Shown: one piece after another, positions 46,395 through 58,912 of the stretch | How the letters are laid out: each line of letters starts with the position of its first letter | Numbering within the stretch: position 1 is the stretch's first letter | Source of the DNA: Lunularia cruciata | Taxonomy: Eukaryota > Streptophyta > Marchantiopsida > Lunulariales > Lunulariaceae | DNA: 64,000 nucleotides | Direction of reading: 5' to 3' | Assembly (NCBI GenBank): GCA_948567375.1 | Contig: OX419758.1 | Coordinates: 44,531,473 to 44,595,472, forward strand | Notes under the pieces: model-generated | Database searches by the model: none | Told to the model about the DNA's origin: nothing | The model's input: only the letters and a program-made list of their open reading frames with translations | Translations under genes and position numbers: made by a program

Positions 46395-48510
46395 AAATCA
46401 TAGTTATGTTGGTATTTGCTCATGGACTACTTGTTGGCGGCCGGATTTCATGTTAGAGCTACGGATCACATGGTAAGACTCACCATAACTTGCATTGTTA
46501 CATAGTCAAATGTGCAATCAACAACACCATTAGGGTTGGAGACATAGGTTGAACAAAGGAGTATACTATCAAAGTGCAACTTCAGAGAGCTCATTTCTTT
46601 GATGTTGAGTCTTTGAGTTCTTGGCTACAGTGGACAAAAGTCCACAAACGTTATTTGGAATCCTTAGCTAGAGTGGGTATGGTGTGGTTGTAATCAATGC
46701 ACAATTCTTGGTAGATTGTTGAGTGAATGATAGATTATATATTTGATTTGAATGTGATTTGAGTGGAAGAGTTGAACTTATTACATTAGAGCAATTAGAG
46801 TTAGGGGGAAATTGGGTGCAAGAATTGAGTGCATTGGTGGCATATCCAAGTATGGTTGATCATTGGTACATTAAATTGTGGTCCTTAGATTTCATTGAGG
46901 GTGATCATGTGTGGAAGCTCTCTTTGAGTTGATGCAAATTTGGTAATGCGGCAAATAGTGTGTGGAAGTATTGGTCAAATTTTTGAGAATTGAGTCAATT
47001 TGAGATAGTGTGGTTTTGATTTGAGCCCAAGGAGGTGAAATCAAGATCAATTCGGTACAATTGATGAGAAATGGGCATTTTGAGTATGTGGAGGTTCAAT
47101 TTGTACCAAATTTTACCTCCTTAGGTTCAATTTGAACATAAGGAGGTAAAATTAAGGTCAATTTGGTACAAATTGAACCCCAAGTGCAAAATTGGAGGGA
47201 GATTTGAGAACCCATCCTCTCAAAGTAGGGATACGGAGATCCCCATCCTCTCAATTTGGCCTTAGTTGATAATTATCGGATGATTTGGTAATTAGTGAAC
47301 TATAAAAGAAGTTTGTTAGATTGGTGGAGGTTGTCTAAATATGAAGGTTGCCCAAAATCAAAATTCCAAAGGAGGTGAAATCAAAGTCAATTTGATCTAA
47401 ATTTATGAGAAATGGGTCATTTTGAGTCAATGGAGGTTAAATTTGAACCTAAGGAGGTGAAATCAAGGTCACTTTGGTGCAAATTAAGCCCGAAGTGCAA
47501 AATTGGAGGGAGATTTGGGAACCCATCCTCTCCAATTAGAGATTTGGAGATTCTTATCCTCTCAATTTATCCTTACTTGATAGTTACCGGATGATTTGGC
47601 AATTAGTAAACTATAGAAGAAGTTTGTCCAATCATTAGAGGTTGTTTAAATTTGGAGGTTGCACAAATTGTCCTGGCTAGTGCTTGAGTTGATGAAGATT
47701 GGCCAGATTTAGAGAGAGTTCAAATTAGCAAGAAGAACGTCTTCATTTTAGAAGCTCCAAGGCATAAGGTTGTGGGCTAGAGAGGCTATGATGGCCTAAA
47801 AGGACCAAAAGCCAACTTGTTGTGAGGTTAGTTAGTTTAGATGAGTTTTTGGTCATTATTTGGCAAAATTAGGTTGTGTGCAAGAGGGTTTGAATCCAAA
47901 TCTCTAGTTCCTAGATTGGTGCTTAGCCAACTAATCCATCCTCACTTATTATCCTAGTAATTGGTTAACTAATATATATATGCAGCTTTTCTAAGAGAGA
48001 AAATTTGATCATATCTTTTGGGTTTTGTTTAGACTTCTTGTGATTGGATTCCCTCTATTTTTTACTTCTTATTTGTGCACCGCGTTTGTGTGAAGTGCCT
48101 TGACTTTAGAGCGTTGGTGCTCTTTTGGCTCTTGATATTTAGGTTGGAGTGATGACCAATTAGATTATTTATGTTTCTCTCTTATGAGGCAAGAAGTGAT
48201 GACCTACAAACCACAAGAGTGCATGTTATGATGATAGAGTACAAGTCACCTTTTCCACTAATGTATTTATCATAATTAGAGCTACATTAGTGAGTGCAAC
48301 ATTAGTAATCTACAGTTAGGATCACCACCAAGTGCCACCACCAATTGAACTTCAATTGGTAGTAGCACTTGGTGGTAATCCTTGGTATGGTGGCTAAAAT
48401 TGTAGTTTGAGTTACATTATCACAACAAAGTTCTTTGAGGATTCCAAACAAGATATTGCTACAATATGCAGAGGGTTTACACAAAGTGGTGCTCGATGTC
48501 AACTTGTATC
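46395..48510 (+). repeat. Family B LTR remnant (46395-46790) and leader
   Basis: Plus-strand LTR sequence without its TG end, then about 1.7 kb of leader aligning with 12191-13509 and 19701-20949. The leader holds an imperfect direct repeat: the block with AATTGAACCC/AAGTGCAAAATTGGAGGGAG near 47170-47300 recurs near 47480-47620. No ORF of interest. Confidence 0.65.
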
Positions 48511-49108
48511 TTAGGTCCCAATGAGGGAGGAGATTGACTCTAATTTGGAGTTTGATACAAGAGTTGATTTAGCTGAGAGTGCACTTGGTGTGTTCACATC
48601 ATTATTGTAAGACATGGATAAGATTTATAGGGTCTCTAAGGCCCCAAGTGCTACTCTAGTATAGTGTGTACTATTGAGTTGGATGATTGCCTCCAAGAGT
48701 TTGATAGTTGGTGTGATCTACACCAAATGCAGAACTTGAGCTTGTTCATACCCATCATGGCATGGAAGGGGTTGTTTTAGCTCTTGGAGTGTCCACCAAT
48801 GAATGACTATCATAAATTCTAGAGAGCTCACTTAGAGGAGATCAAGCTATGGAGATAATAGGTCTCCAAACTACATCTCCATCACATCAAGCTTGGTTGA
48901 AAATGTTATATTGGCAATAACCATGAGTTTTATTGCTAGTAGCATTGGTGTATCCAATGGAGGTCCACTAGTTGGAGATGGTGCTATTGTGAGTGGGTGT
49001 ATTGCTACAAGAGGTAGTGCAATACTAGGGTTTAACCCCACGGTAGATTTCTTCTAATGTTTGAAGTAGAACTACCAAGGAGTGCAAATTGACAAGCTAA
49101 GAAGCTTA

Positions 49109-50997
49109 TGTGACAACCCAAAAAATATCACTTTTAAGGTAATGAGGTAAGTAAAGTTCATTCCCGTAGAGATACTAGTCAGAATTGGTCAAATACAAAG
49201 TCAAATGTCACAATGTAGTTCTTCTTGGTTGCGTCTTTAATCTCTCAGGTAGAAACCACATCCAAAAGAGAGTAACAAGCACTGATTTGCAGTCTTGTCA
49301 CAACAATTGGTCACACTTATCACAACTCCATCAAATCTTTCCAAACAATCTTGATTTTGATGATTCAGGCTTTCCTAAAAATGGCACTTCACTGCAAAAC
49401 AACTTTGCCTCAAAATTGTGTTCTACCCCTCCATTGAAGGCACAACTTCCTTGGTCAAAATTGCTTCACATCAACTCTGTGCTACACTCACAAATGCAGA
49501 ATACTACCAACACTACAATTCCTCTCAGATCTATCAAGGCATTGCTCCGATTGCACTTCACTCAAGATCAAACACACAGAATGAAGATCAAGGCTACGGA
49601 ATCCAACATCCACCAAGCACACTGGCTTGCACTTCAAATTTCTCCACACTCACAGAGACAAACACAAAGTTGATATTCGAAATCAAGCTCAAGCAACGAG
49701 CACTGCTTCACAACACTTTGCTTTATCTATTTTTAGAGATAATGAACACTAAACAGCATATCATTGCAAATACTACTCTTAATTAGTAAAGCAAAAGACA
49801 CTACTAACAACTATACCATTCTATAACAACTCTTCTAACCTGTAGATCCAAAATGACAAACCACTTCTTTATATCTACCTCTTCAATCTCAAAACTGTTA
49901 CTACTCCGATCCGATGTCTACTTCTTCCTCGGCTTCCAAACCTGAAGTAACTCCACTTACTACGTGGTCCTCGGGTTTCACAACTACTAATTCATCTTCT
50001 AATTCTACTACTTCTTTGCTCTGATCTACAATTCCTGTCATAATTAATCCTTCTAAATCTCTATCTCCAAACCCACTCTTCTTTAAAGTGTCAAATGTCA
50101 AATCTAAAGATACTTGCACTCCTATATCTCTTACTTCGGGTCTAACTATTATCAATTCCTTTACTAATTCTACTATGTCATCATCAAGGATTGTAATTGA
50201 ACGCATGGGTACACTATCTACACCTTCAATTTGTAACCCACTTTCCCCTAATCACTCATGTAACTGACTCAAAGACACTTACTATTTGATCTTGCACTTT
50301 GGGTTCATTCACTACTGCTATTTCTTTTCTAATTCTATCATATTTCAATCAAAACTGAAATTGAAGTCATGGGTATCCTAAATATCTTCTTTCCCTATCC
50401 TAACTATTTTAGATGCTTCAAATATCTGACCCAAAAACTACTACATCCGATGTTTGACTACCTCAGATTGAATCACATTTTTCTTGAGGCAAAGTCTTTA
50501 GACCCAAAGTCATGTAAACCCAAAGTTTGAAGTCTGGAGTCCAAAGTCTTGTAGACCCGAAGACACCAAACTACTTTGTACATCTACTCCCAAAACTTCA
50601 AATGCTTGTAACTTTTGTTACAAACCTTCAAACTCTGCAATTTTGGTGGCAAAAGAAAGCCTTAGACGAGATGCTTCCAACGAAATATAGCACGCATGAT
50701 TTGGATCTTTCATCACTAAGATACAACCCTTGCTAGAATCCTGACCTACAATTTCTATTCCTCCTTCAAGTGTGCCCTCCTTCAATGTCTGATCCGATTT
50801 TTTCCTCCTCTGATACAAAATAAGCTTCTTTGGGTTTGATCCAATCCGAGTACTTCTTCCTCCAACGCAAATTGACTTCTTTGGGTCAAATCAAAATACA
50901 AACTTCTCATCGTTTATTCTCCATTTGGGTTCAATTCGGTTTCAATAATGCATTTCTTCTTTAAAACTCGTCCAAAATGCAAAATGTTGGTACCACA
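49109..50997 (-). repeat. Family A short solo LTR (copy F)
   Basis: 1,889 bp from TGTGACAACCC to (plus) TGTTGGTACCACA. Flanks GCTTA (49104-49108) and GCTTG (50998-51002). The paralogous gag on the minus strand near 19080 has the unbroken sequence AAGCTAAGGAACTTGCAAGAG, matching the two flanks joined once. It retains the 3' end of the LTR ORF, open from 50206 to 49901 (101 codons) and ending GLEAEEEVDIGSE. Confidence 0.93.
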
Positions 50998-51202
50998 GCT
51001 TGCAAGAGTTCTAAGAAAAGGCTAAAGAGAGCCTTTGCAAGGCATACACTTGCATGAAATAGTTAAGCAATTCACTCAAGGAGTTATTGAGGCCTATGCA
51101 GCCTAGTTTTGGTATGGAATCTTGGATAAAAAGTTGCAAAGTCTATAGAGTATGTGATGCTAGTTTTATACATGCTACCTCACCTACTTTGGTGATCTAA
51201 AT

Positions 51203-51804
51203 GATGGTTCTATATTAGTCATGGTTAGCTCAAGTTAGTCATAGCTAAGATAGAGGGGACTTTACTTTAGAGGAAGTAGAAAAGATGAGCACCACTATTT
51301 TGGATTTTAGTGTGTTGACTTGGTATTATTCCTAGGTGTTTGGCTTTGAGGAAAGAGTTGAGAACTCTTGGGCCCACAAGCCTTTTTGTTTTGGATTCTT
51401 CTTTAGTCCAAGGATAGCCCATGTGAAGGAATCCTTGACTTAGTGGTTGGGTCAAGATAAGACCACCTGCTTAGTGGAATATGCCCATGTGAATGGATAT
51501 TCTTTTTTACTTTTTGACTTTATTTGACTTTTAGTCTAGTAACTTGAGTTACTACGGTAATTAGTAACTTTGGTACGTAACTATTTCACAAGTATATAAT
51601 CAAGGGGTGAGGAGGTACTCATCATCCTTTCATTTGCAACTATCTCTCTCTCATTGAGTTCTCTAGTGAGCAATGTCTTGAGTCTTGGAGTGTTAGCCTT
51701 GGAGGAGTATGATGGAGTTTGGGTTCCTTGCCTTCTTAGTCCATGGTGCGCTACCATAATAGCCATCAGAGGTTCATCCTGAGTGAGAGACAGGCCGGCT
51801 CACA
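51203..51804 (+). repeat. Family E LTR fragment inserted in family B gag
   Basis: 602 bp matching 59344-59946, ending GACAGGCCGGCTCACA; the first 89 bp of the LTR are missing. Family B gag resumes right after it (CAACATGGTGGAAGAGAGTGG). Confidence 0.85.
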
Positions 51805-53764
51805 AAGCGTATTGGGGTCAACATGGTGGAAGAGAGTGGCAACATCTAGATTTGGTAGGGAGATCTCATTTAGAGTTGTTACTTCTTCTAGAGTGTAGTA
51901 GAGTGCACCAAGCTGTGTTGGCTTCCAAGGGCAAAGTGGACAACCCTAATCTTATGGAATGAGTAGAGGCCTAGTGCAACTAGACCTTTATCTTCATTTT
52001 TGGGTCAATAGCAACCAATGAGTGTTGGTGTTGCTTGTTGGACTTGTGGTGTACCTCACTACAAAAGAGAGTGCACTCAAGGTAGTGGACATGATACCTT
52101 TGGTGCATCATAACCAATATAGATATAATGTGACCATTGCCATAGATTTGGCCATACCAATGACTAATGCTTTGACCTTCATATGGAGTTATAGAGTGGT
52201 AGAGCTCCTACGGTAGGTGGTAGAGGAGCTCTAGGTCATGGAGGACAAGGTGGTAGAAGATCCACACCTAGTAGGGGTGCAATACCTACCCTTGCTTTTG
52301 ATATAGCCATAGCTATTAGGATTAAGCAGTTGGAGCAAAGATTAGCTAGCATGGCTATAGCTTACAAAAGGTCAGATTTGAGTGTTGAGGCTTCCACCTC
52401 TTATGTTGGTGATAAGGATGTCTTGGACTTTATGTGCAGAGCAATATAGGTAGATGCATCTACCATAGTTATTGGGAGTGCACTACGTGCTCCAAAGCCT
52501 AGAGGAGCATCAATGGAGTTGGACCCACAAAGAAGAAAGGTTGGTAGATAGGTTAGACTTCCCCAATCTTTCACACTCTATGAGGTACTACAAATGACAT
52601 TCATAGCTCCTAAATGTCCTAATGCATGTGTGGTAGGTGGTGATGGAATGCATGATAGACTAGATGTTAGTCAACCACCTACTACTACACAAATTGAGCA
52701 CAATGTAAATGGTGGCTCAATTGGTTATGTGCTTTCCTTTGTTCTCAACCAATGACATGTTTAAATTGGGAGTTGACCCAGCTCTAGTGTTTTGGTTGGC
52801 TACTATGCTTTGTGAGAGTAGGGATGATGGGGTTCTTATTTCTAGAGCAAAGGTGAATAATAGTAGAGTTGATTTGGTTGAGGAGTGTGGGATCAGCTTA
52901 ACAACCAATGGTTTATGGCAAACAATAGTAGCTAGGTTGGAGGAGTTACCAACTAGACTTGCCTTTGAGCAAGCTTGGTTCACACTTGAAGTTTTTGGAC
53001 AGCTAGAGTGGGATTCTTTGTTTGGTGGGACCTTTAGGGAAGGTCTGTACACCACAAAGGGTAATTAGAATTTGGTATGCAATCCCTTATGTTGGAAAAG
53101 TCTATAGTTGTTGATCTTCCATATCAATCTTTTCTCCTACAAAAGACCAATGTGGAGAGGTGCCTATTTTAAATGCAAACATCTTTAGGAGATGGTTCTA
53201 CACAATACATCATATGTGGGGAGCTCATTATCCAGATTCAGCCTGGTCATTTGATTGATAGCTTTATGGTGAGAGCTCATGCCATTGTGACAATAGCAAG
53301 GTCATATGATATGCTAGTTGGTGGAGAAGTGTTATATACTTGAGGTTTTAGTGGTGATTATTAGGAAGAGACAACTTCATACAGACCAAGTTGGTAGTTA
53401 GATGAGGGACAAGTATGTCGCCTACCAATGCACTTTAGTAGTGGCAATCTTGGCTCACTACAATCAAGGACCATGGCATTAGTTTCAGCCTTCAATGGTT
53501 CAGTTACTTGGCTTGGTGACTTATTAGAGAGGAATTCCCATGCGGAAGATACTTTAGTACCATAGGAGATCACTCAAATTTGGAGTACGAGGAAGATTGT
53601 TCCATCCACTTTGGATGTTCCATTGTGGAGTTCTGAGGAGGCATTGTAATAGCAAGTGGATCAATTGGTAAAGCTTGCTTGGAGTAGGGAGATAGGTCAC
53701 AAAGACACCATATCCTTCAACTTCTTGAATTCCACTTCTTGCTTGGTATTTCAATCAAAGGTTA

Positions 53765-54589
53765 TTGTCATTCCTAAGAGGTTGGTTGAAAGTGCAACCA
53801 CATGAGTGAAATAATGGATGAATTGTTGGTAAAGGCTTGCCAATCCATTGAATCCCTAAATTTCCATAGCATCCTTAAGAAAAGGCCAGTCATTAATGGC
53901 ATTGATTTTCTCCTCTTCCATCTTGATCTCCTCTGTTAATACCTTAGGCCCAAGAAGGTAACTTCCTTTTGCCAAAAGGCACACTTCTTGTAGTAAAATT
54001 TCCACTATTGTATTCTTCTCAAATGTGATTCTTGTGTTTTGTCTCCATCTTACTATAAATCAAGATCTCATCCAAGAACACTACCACATATCAATCCAAT
54101 AGCCTATCCAACAACAAAGGCATTTGATCCAAGAAGACTACTAGAGCATTAGTGATCCCAAAAGGTAAAACTCTTCATTCAAAATACCCATACCTTGTAT
54201 GAAAGGTGATCTTTTACAAATCTTCTCCATCAATTAGAATCTACCAATAGCCACTTCAAAGATCAAACTTTGAGAAGTATCTAGCTCTGCTCAATTGATC
54301 CAACAAGTGATAGATTTAAGGCAAGGGATATGACTTCTTCATATTTTATTTATTCAAACCACTATAGTTAATATAAGATCAAAGTCCTCCATCCTTCTTT
54401 GGGACAAATAGTAATGGTGCTCCCTAAGAGGATGTACTATATTGTTTGAAATCCTTCTCCACCAACTCAATTAGTGTTGTTCAAAGCTCTTCTAACTTCT
54501 TCAATGAGAGCCAATAGATTGGTCTACTCATTGGAGTACCACTTGGCAATAGCTCAATCTTGAAGAGCATACCATGATCAAAGGGTAAT
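53765..54589 (-). pseudogene. Family C reverse transcriptase fragment
   Basis: Minus-strand counterpart of about 30780-31590. It reads, in order, a KDHLSYKVWVF-like block, RVLPFGITNALVVFLDQM, VVVFLDEILIYSK (active-site FLDD has become FLDE near 54070) and GFNGLASLYQQFIHYF. Both ends are cut, on one side by family B sequence and on the other by the family A LTR at 54590. Confidence 0.82.
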
Positions 54590-57500
54590 TATGGTACCCA
54601 CATTTTTTGGTTTTGGATAGTTTATGGAAAGTTTGAAGAAGAAGTACATGAGTAAAGCCTAAAGAGGGCTAAACGGGAAACAAATAAGAAGAGGCGTGTG
54701 TTTAGGGCAAACCCAAAGTTGACCTTAGGTCAAGATCAAAGGACCTAGGAAAGACAGAAACAAAAAGACAGAGACACAAAAACGAAGAAGGCAAGACTTC
54801 GTATTGGGCGGTGTGGTCTGATCCAAAGAACCTGTAACAAACTTCTTTGGAGTTGGCCCAATCAAGAAAGTACGCAAGAAGAAATTAATGGCCTCGGGAT
54901 CAAGAAGTTCTTGATGGTGATAGGAAACCAATCAAACAAAATTGGTGACTGGAGAGGAGAAACAACTGAAGAATGACCAATAAGCGTAGGACTATAAAAT
55001 CAAGAGTTGTGCAAGGAAGCAATGCAATGTCCAGTTGCTACCCTATCCCTATTCAAAGTAGACCCAAAGTAATCCAAATTGCAAATCTGTAGGAAGAGGA
55101 GTGGGTTAGGATCTCGAGAACGATATTCCACAAGAAGAAGTTGAGGAAACATATGATGACCCCAAAAGTGAGTAAGCAGAGTGCGGTGAGGAGACTTGCA
55201 ATTTGTAGGTTAGAAGTAGCACGGATTGAGGTCTTGGTGAGACTTTGTATCACGTTCTTGGCCTGGAATTGGAACTTCAGTTTTCTAGGTTTCATGGTAG
55301 AAATCACAGCGAGCAATTGCAAGGATGGACCAAAGCATGAAGGGAAGAGAGGAAACCCAGCTTGATGGACGGAGTTGGATTGGAGAGTAGTCCTGGGGGG
55401 AGAGGCAAGAGAGAGAGGAGTTACCACCTTCTATTGGAAGTGTGATGCTTTAGAAGAGACTGCCAAAGTAAGGAATTTGTTCAATCAACCTTGAACCAAG
55501 AAAAGGTATAAGGTGGATAGTTATAGAGACCCCAAGCAGAGAAGGATTTTAAGCGCAATGATGGCACTGTTTAAGCTAGAGCAAACCACCTATGTAAGGA
55601 TGCATCAGGCGGTGCTCTTTCACCAAATGTTTGAAGGAGAGGCAGCAGATTGGGCAAAATGTCTGCATCAGAGAGTGGAGCAGATGATTTTGGGGTGGAG
55701 AATGGATATGCCACCGCATTATTTTGTGCCCTTCACATTGCACTTTTACTTTGGGTTGAAGCTGCTGACTTTGGAAGAAAGAAATCAAATGTGCTCACAC
55801 TTTCATCCGGATGTGCAAAAGGAGGCAAATGCATATGAATGATATTATATGGAGAGGGTGCAAGATGAGGATGAGTACCACAAGAAAAGTGGGAAGGAGA
55901 AAATTGTAGCAATTGACATTTTGAGGGCTAGAAAGAGAGCCAAGCTTGAGAGTTGCCTTGAGATAGTCCAGCCCTAAAAGGTGCCAAAGCTTAACCCAAC
56001 GGTAGTGAAGGTGAAGGTGAAAGAAGCCACGCCGGAATCCAAAGAAGAGTTGGAAGGAGAAAGTGGACTAAAGGAAGAAGCGTCAAGAGAAGAAGAGGAG
56101 TTCACTTTGCAAAGTGAAGAATCAAGTAGTGGCAGTGAAGGCTAGGTGGAGGTTTAGCAAACATGAAGGCCAATGGGAGATACAGTGAATTTGAGTCCAG
56201 AGGTCGCTCCGATTGAATAGGGATGTGAGAAGGAGGAAGAAGAAGTTGTGGCACGACCATGAATTGCTAGATAGAAGAACAGTGTGCATGCAACCAAGGT
56301 GGGACCCAATAAAGTTGTCATGGAAGAGGAGGAAAGCTTGGATGGTGAAACCTTGAAAATATAAAGATCATGACTTTGGGGTAAGGTGCAAGAAGTAGAG
56401 TTGTTGGAAGATGAAGGTCAAGCCGATGACAAGAAATGCAAAGGAGTGGAGTATCTATTAAAGGTAGTATGTTTGTTGTAGTGTTTTCGATACAAAAGAA
56501 AGTAGAGATGGTAAGTGCCAATCTCAATGTGCGTGATGAGTTGGCAGTAGTGAAGACCCGGAGTGCAGAAACCTTTTTGTTGCAAAGTAAGTTAATGAGG
56601 GTGGAGATGGATCCCAAAGAACTTTGGATTGAGGAGATTCTTTGGAGTGATGAGGGAGGATTTAGTAAAGTGTCGTGAAGAGGCAAAGAAGATGATGGCC
56701 TTGGTTGCGGAGTTGAAGGGAGAAATTGCAGACGCCCAAGTAGAGTTAATACACTCAAAAGCAAGTACAATAGTGATGAATCAGGAATTGGAAAGTCTCA
56801 AGAAGAAGGCTTTTGAGAAAGATTGAGCTTGGCAATGAGAGTTAGCAAAGCATGGTAGAGAAGACAATCAATTGCAAGGATTGGTGTGAGTAGCAAAGGA
56901 GCAAATCTCTATGAATTGGAGGGAGAAGGAGGCATTGAAGGCTGAATTTGAAGATGAGCTCCAAATGTATCGTAATGAATTGGAGGAAGAAAGGGAGAAG
57001 GAGAAGCTCAAGATTGTAGGAGAAGCATTTATTTACTACACCAATGAGGTAGTTGGTGTAGTAAATGAAATCAAGGCAATGCTGAGCACTAAAGTTGAAG
57101 GTAAACTTGAGGAAGTGAGATTGCATGAGCTGAAATTATTGGTGCAAGAGATGTGCAAGCAAAAGGTGAAGGACATGGAGTTGAACAATTTGTTAATTTG
57201 TCTATGAGAACGTGTAGATAGAAAGATGGTAGAGGTAGGAGACAATGTGTGTCTCAGATTGGATCTTGTTAGGATGGAGTTAAACAAACTTTTTTGTGAG
57301 GTACAAGAAGTAAGAAGACCCAAAGTTGTAGAAGTAAGGGTGAAGGTGTCTTTGGAGTTGTCCTTCGAGACATTAGAGAGGAGTGGGTTGCAAGATTAGG
57401 AAGTAGATAGGTTACCTACTAGTGTAATTGTAGTTCAAAGTGAAGAAGTAGTAGAAATAGTGAAGGACTTAGTAGAACTAGATATACCTAAAGAAGGAGA

Positions 57501-58335
57501 GGTAATAGGAAGATTATTGGGTTTGGAAGCTAAAGTCAAGGTTGACATTGGATCAGATTAGAACCAATTTTGAGATTTGAGAGGCAAATATGAAGAGGCG
57601 CATTGTCATTTTGGATTTGTAGGAAAATGGTATAGTTGTTAGTAATTGTCGAGTGCTCTTCCTATTTAAAGGTAGCATTTGTAGTGTTATGTTGTTCAGT
57701 ATTCATAATTTCTGAAGATAGATAAAGCAAAGTGTTGATTTCAGTGCTCGTCGCTTGAGCTTGATTTCAAGTATCAACTTTGTGTTTGTAAATGTGTGGA
57801 GAATTCTGAAGTGCAAATCAAAGTGTGTTTGGTGTTAGATTCCATAGCCTTGATCTTTATTTTGCGTGTTTGATCTTGAGTGAAGTGCAATCAAAGCAAT
57901 GCCTTGATAGATCTAAGAGGAATTGTAGTGTTGGTAGTATTTTTCATTTGTGAGTGCAACGTAATGTTGATGTGAAGCAATTTTGATCAAGGAAGTTGTG
58001 CCTTTAGTGGAGGGGTGGAACACAATTTTGAGGTGAAGTCATTTTGCAGTGAAGTGCCGTCTTGGGGAGAATTTGAACCATCACAATCAAGATTTGTTTG
58101 GACAAAATTTGCTATGTTGAGATTATGGGTGTGTGAATTCATGACAATTTGTCAAGATTGTGAGCTTGTTACTCTCTTTTGGGTGTAGTTGCTACCTAAG
58201 AGATTAAAGACAAAATCAAGAAGAACTACATTGTGACATTTGACTTTGTATTTGGACATTTTTGAATCATATTTCTATGGGAACAAAATTTACTTACCTA
58301 ATTTCCACAAAAGTGATATTTGCGGGGTTGTCACA
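54590..58335 (+). repeat. Family A long LTR (copy G, 5' LTR)
   Basis: 3,746 bp. Starts with a mutated end (TTATGGTACCCACA) and ends GGGGTTGTCACA, followed by the primer site and gag. TATA-like ACTATAAAAT at about 54991. It contains the LTR ORF at 55141-57561. It interrupts the family C RT fragment. Confidence 0.9.
55141..57561 (+). pseudogene. LTR-encoded acidic coiled-coil protein (copy G)
   Basis: Best copy for reading the whole plan. ATG at 55141; N-terminal block LAICRLEVARIEVLVRLC then ITFLAWNWNFSFLGFM. Open segment 55513-55842 (109 codons) holds FEGEAADWAKCLHQRVEQ and LTLEERNQMCSHFHPDVQ. Acidic region near 55860-56160 (KEELEGESGLKEEASREE). Coiled coil from about 56480 to 57200 (open 56436-56678, 56629-56826 and 56911-57207). 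Tail VEVGDNVCLRLDLVRMEL, VKVSLELSFETLERSGL, ending KVDIGSD with TAG at 57559-57561. About 800 codons overall, with roughly ten stops and a few frameshifts. No family recognised; transcription could start at the TATA about 150 bp upstream, inside the same LTR. Confidence 0.72.
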
Positions 58336-58342
58336 TGATTTT

Positions 58343-58360
58343 TGGCACCGCTGCCGGGGA
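58343..58360 (+). other. Primer-binding site, tRNA-Asp-like, family A copy G
   Basis: TGGCACCGCTGCCGGGGA, identical to the site at 2736-2753, seven bases after the LTR end. Confidence 0.88.
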
Positions 58361-58399
58361 TACAAAACTTGGAAGTGGAAGAATACGAAGCCAATCTCA

Positions 58400-58912
58400 A
58401 AATTGGGTGTCTAAGCAATATGAATGTCTATATTTAGAGAAAAAAGAAAAGAGAGATTTCAAAGATGAATGTTGCATTGTGAAGAAGAAGAACGTCTAAA
58501 GATCCAATCCACTTTGGATGAAACCAAACGAGAGGCATTGGACTTTCAACTTCTTCACGAAGTTCAAGAATTTTTGCAAGAACTCAAACAAAAGAAATGT
58601 GAAGGCGGGTGGCAAGGCTACTTCTCATTCCCTTCTTCCAAGAAGAAGAAAGACTCGAGCAGGAAAAAATATTCATTACAACCTAATACATTGACTTCCC
58701 CTAAAGTTGTAAAGAAAGTAAAATTTATCAAGAAGTTTGTTCAAGAAAAGACAACACAAACACTAACAAAAGAAGAGTGTCAACACCTTCTATGTACGAT
58801 TCCTTGATTGTCTCAAAGGAATGAGAAGAACACTTTGAAGGTGTTGAACCTCATGCTTCTACTCGAGTTAAAGTTGACACAAACAAAGAAGAAGTAATTG
58901 TCAAAGCCGACC
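58400..58912 (+). pseudogene. gag: Family A gag N-terminus, truncated
   Basis: Open segment 58469-58807: LDFQLLHEVQEFLQELKQKK, GGWQGYFSFPSSKKKK, then TLTKEECQHLL. It matches the region upstream of gag at 2275-2676, which supports that region as coding. After a stop at 58805-58807 a shifted frame continues (FEGVEPHASTRVKVD) until the family E LTR head at 58913 cuts it. Confidence 0.8.

Larger units (their letters stand above)
48511..53760 (+). pseudogene. Family B gag and protease, interrupted by two LTR insertions
   Basis: Plus strand in pieces. Gag: 48520-49080 (EEIDSNLEFDTRVD, later SFIASSIGVSNGGPLVG), then 50998-51202, then 51805-52700 (ALKVVDMIPLVHHNQYRY). 52709-53068 reads LVFWLATMLCESRDDGVLIS and IVARLEELPTRLAFEQAWF. 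53200-53560 reads SYDMLVGGEVLYTLGFSGDY then EETTSYRPSW, which I take as the C-terminal half of a retropepsin by analogy with YDxLLGxxxLYPLG in IN-PHD elements. Pol is absent: at about 53761 the sequence switches to minus-strand family C RT. Interruptions are 49109-50997 and 51203-51804. Confidence 0.65.

Noticed and set aside
48302-48502. Short ORFs in the family B leader (e.g. 48302-48502)
   Set aside because: Not shared as reading frames with the two other leader copies, so no evidence of coding.
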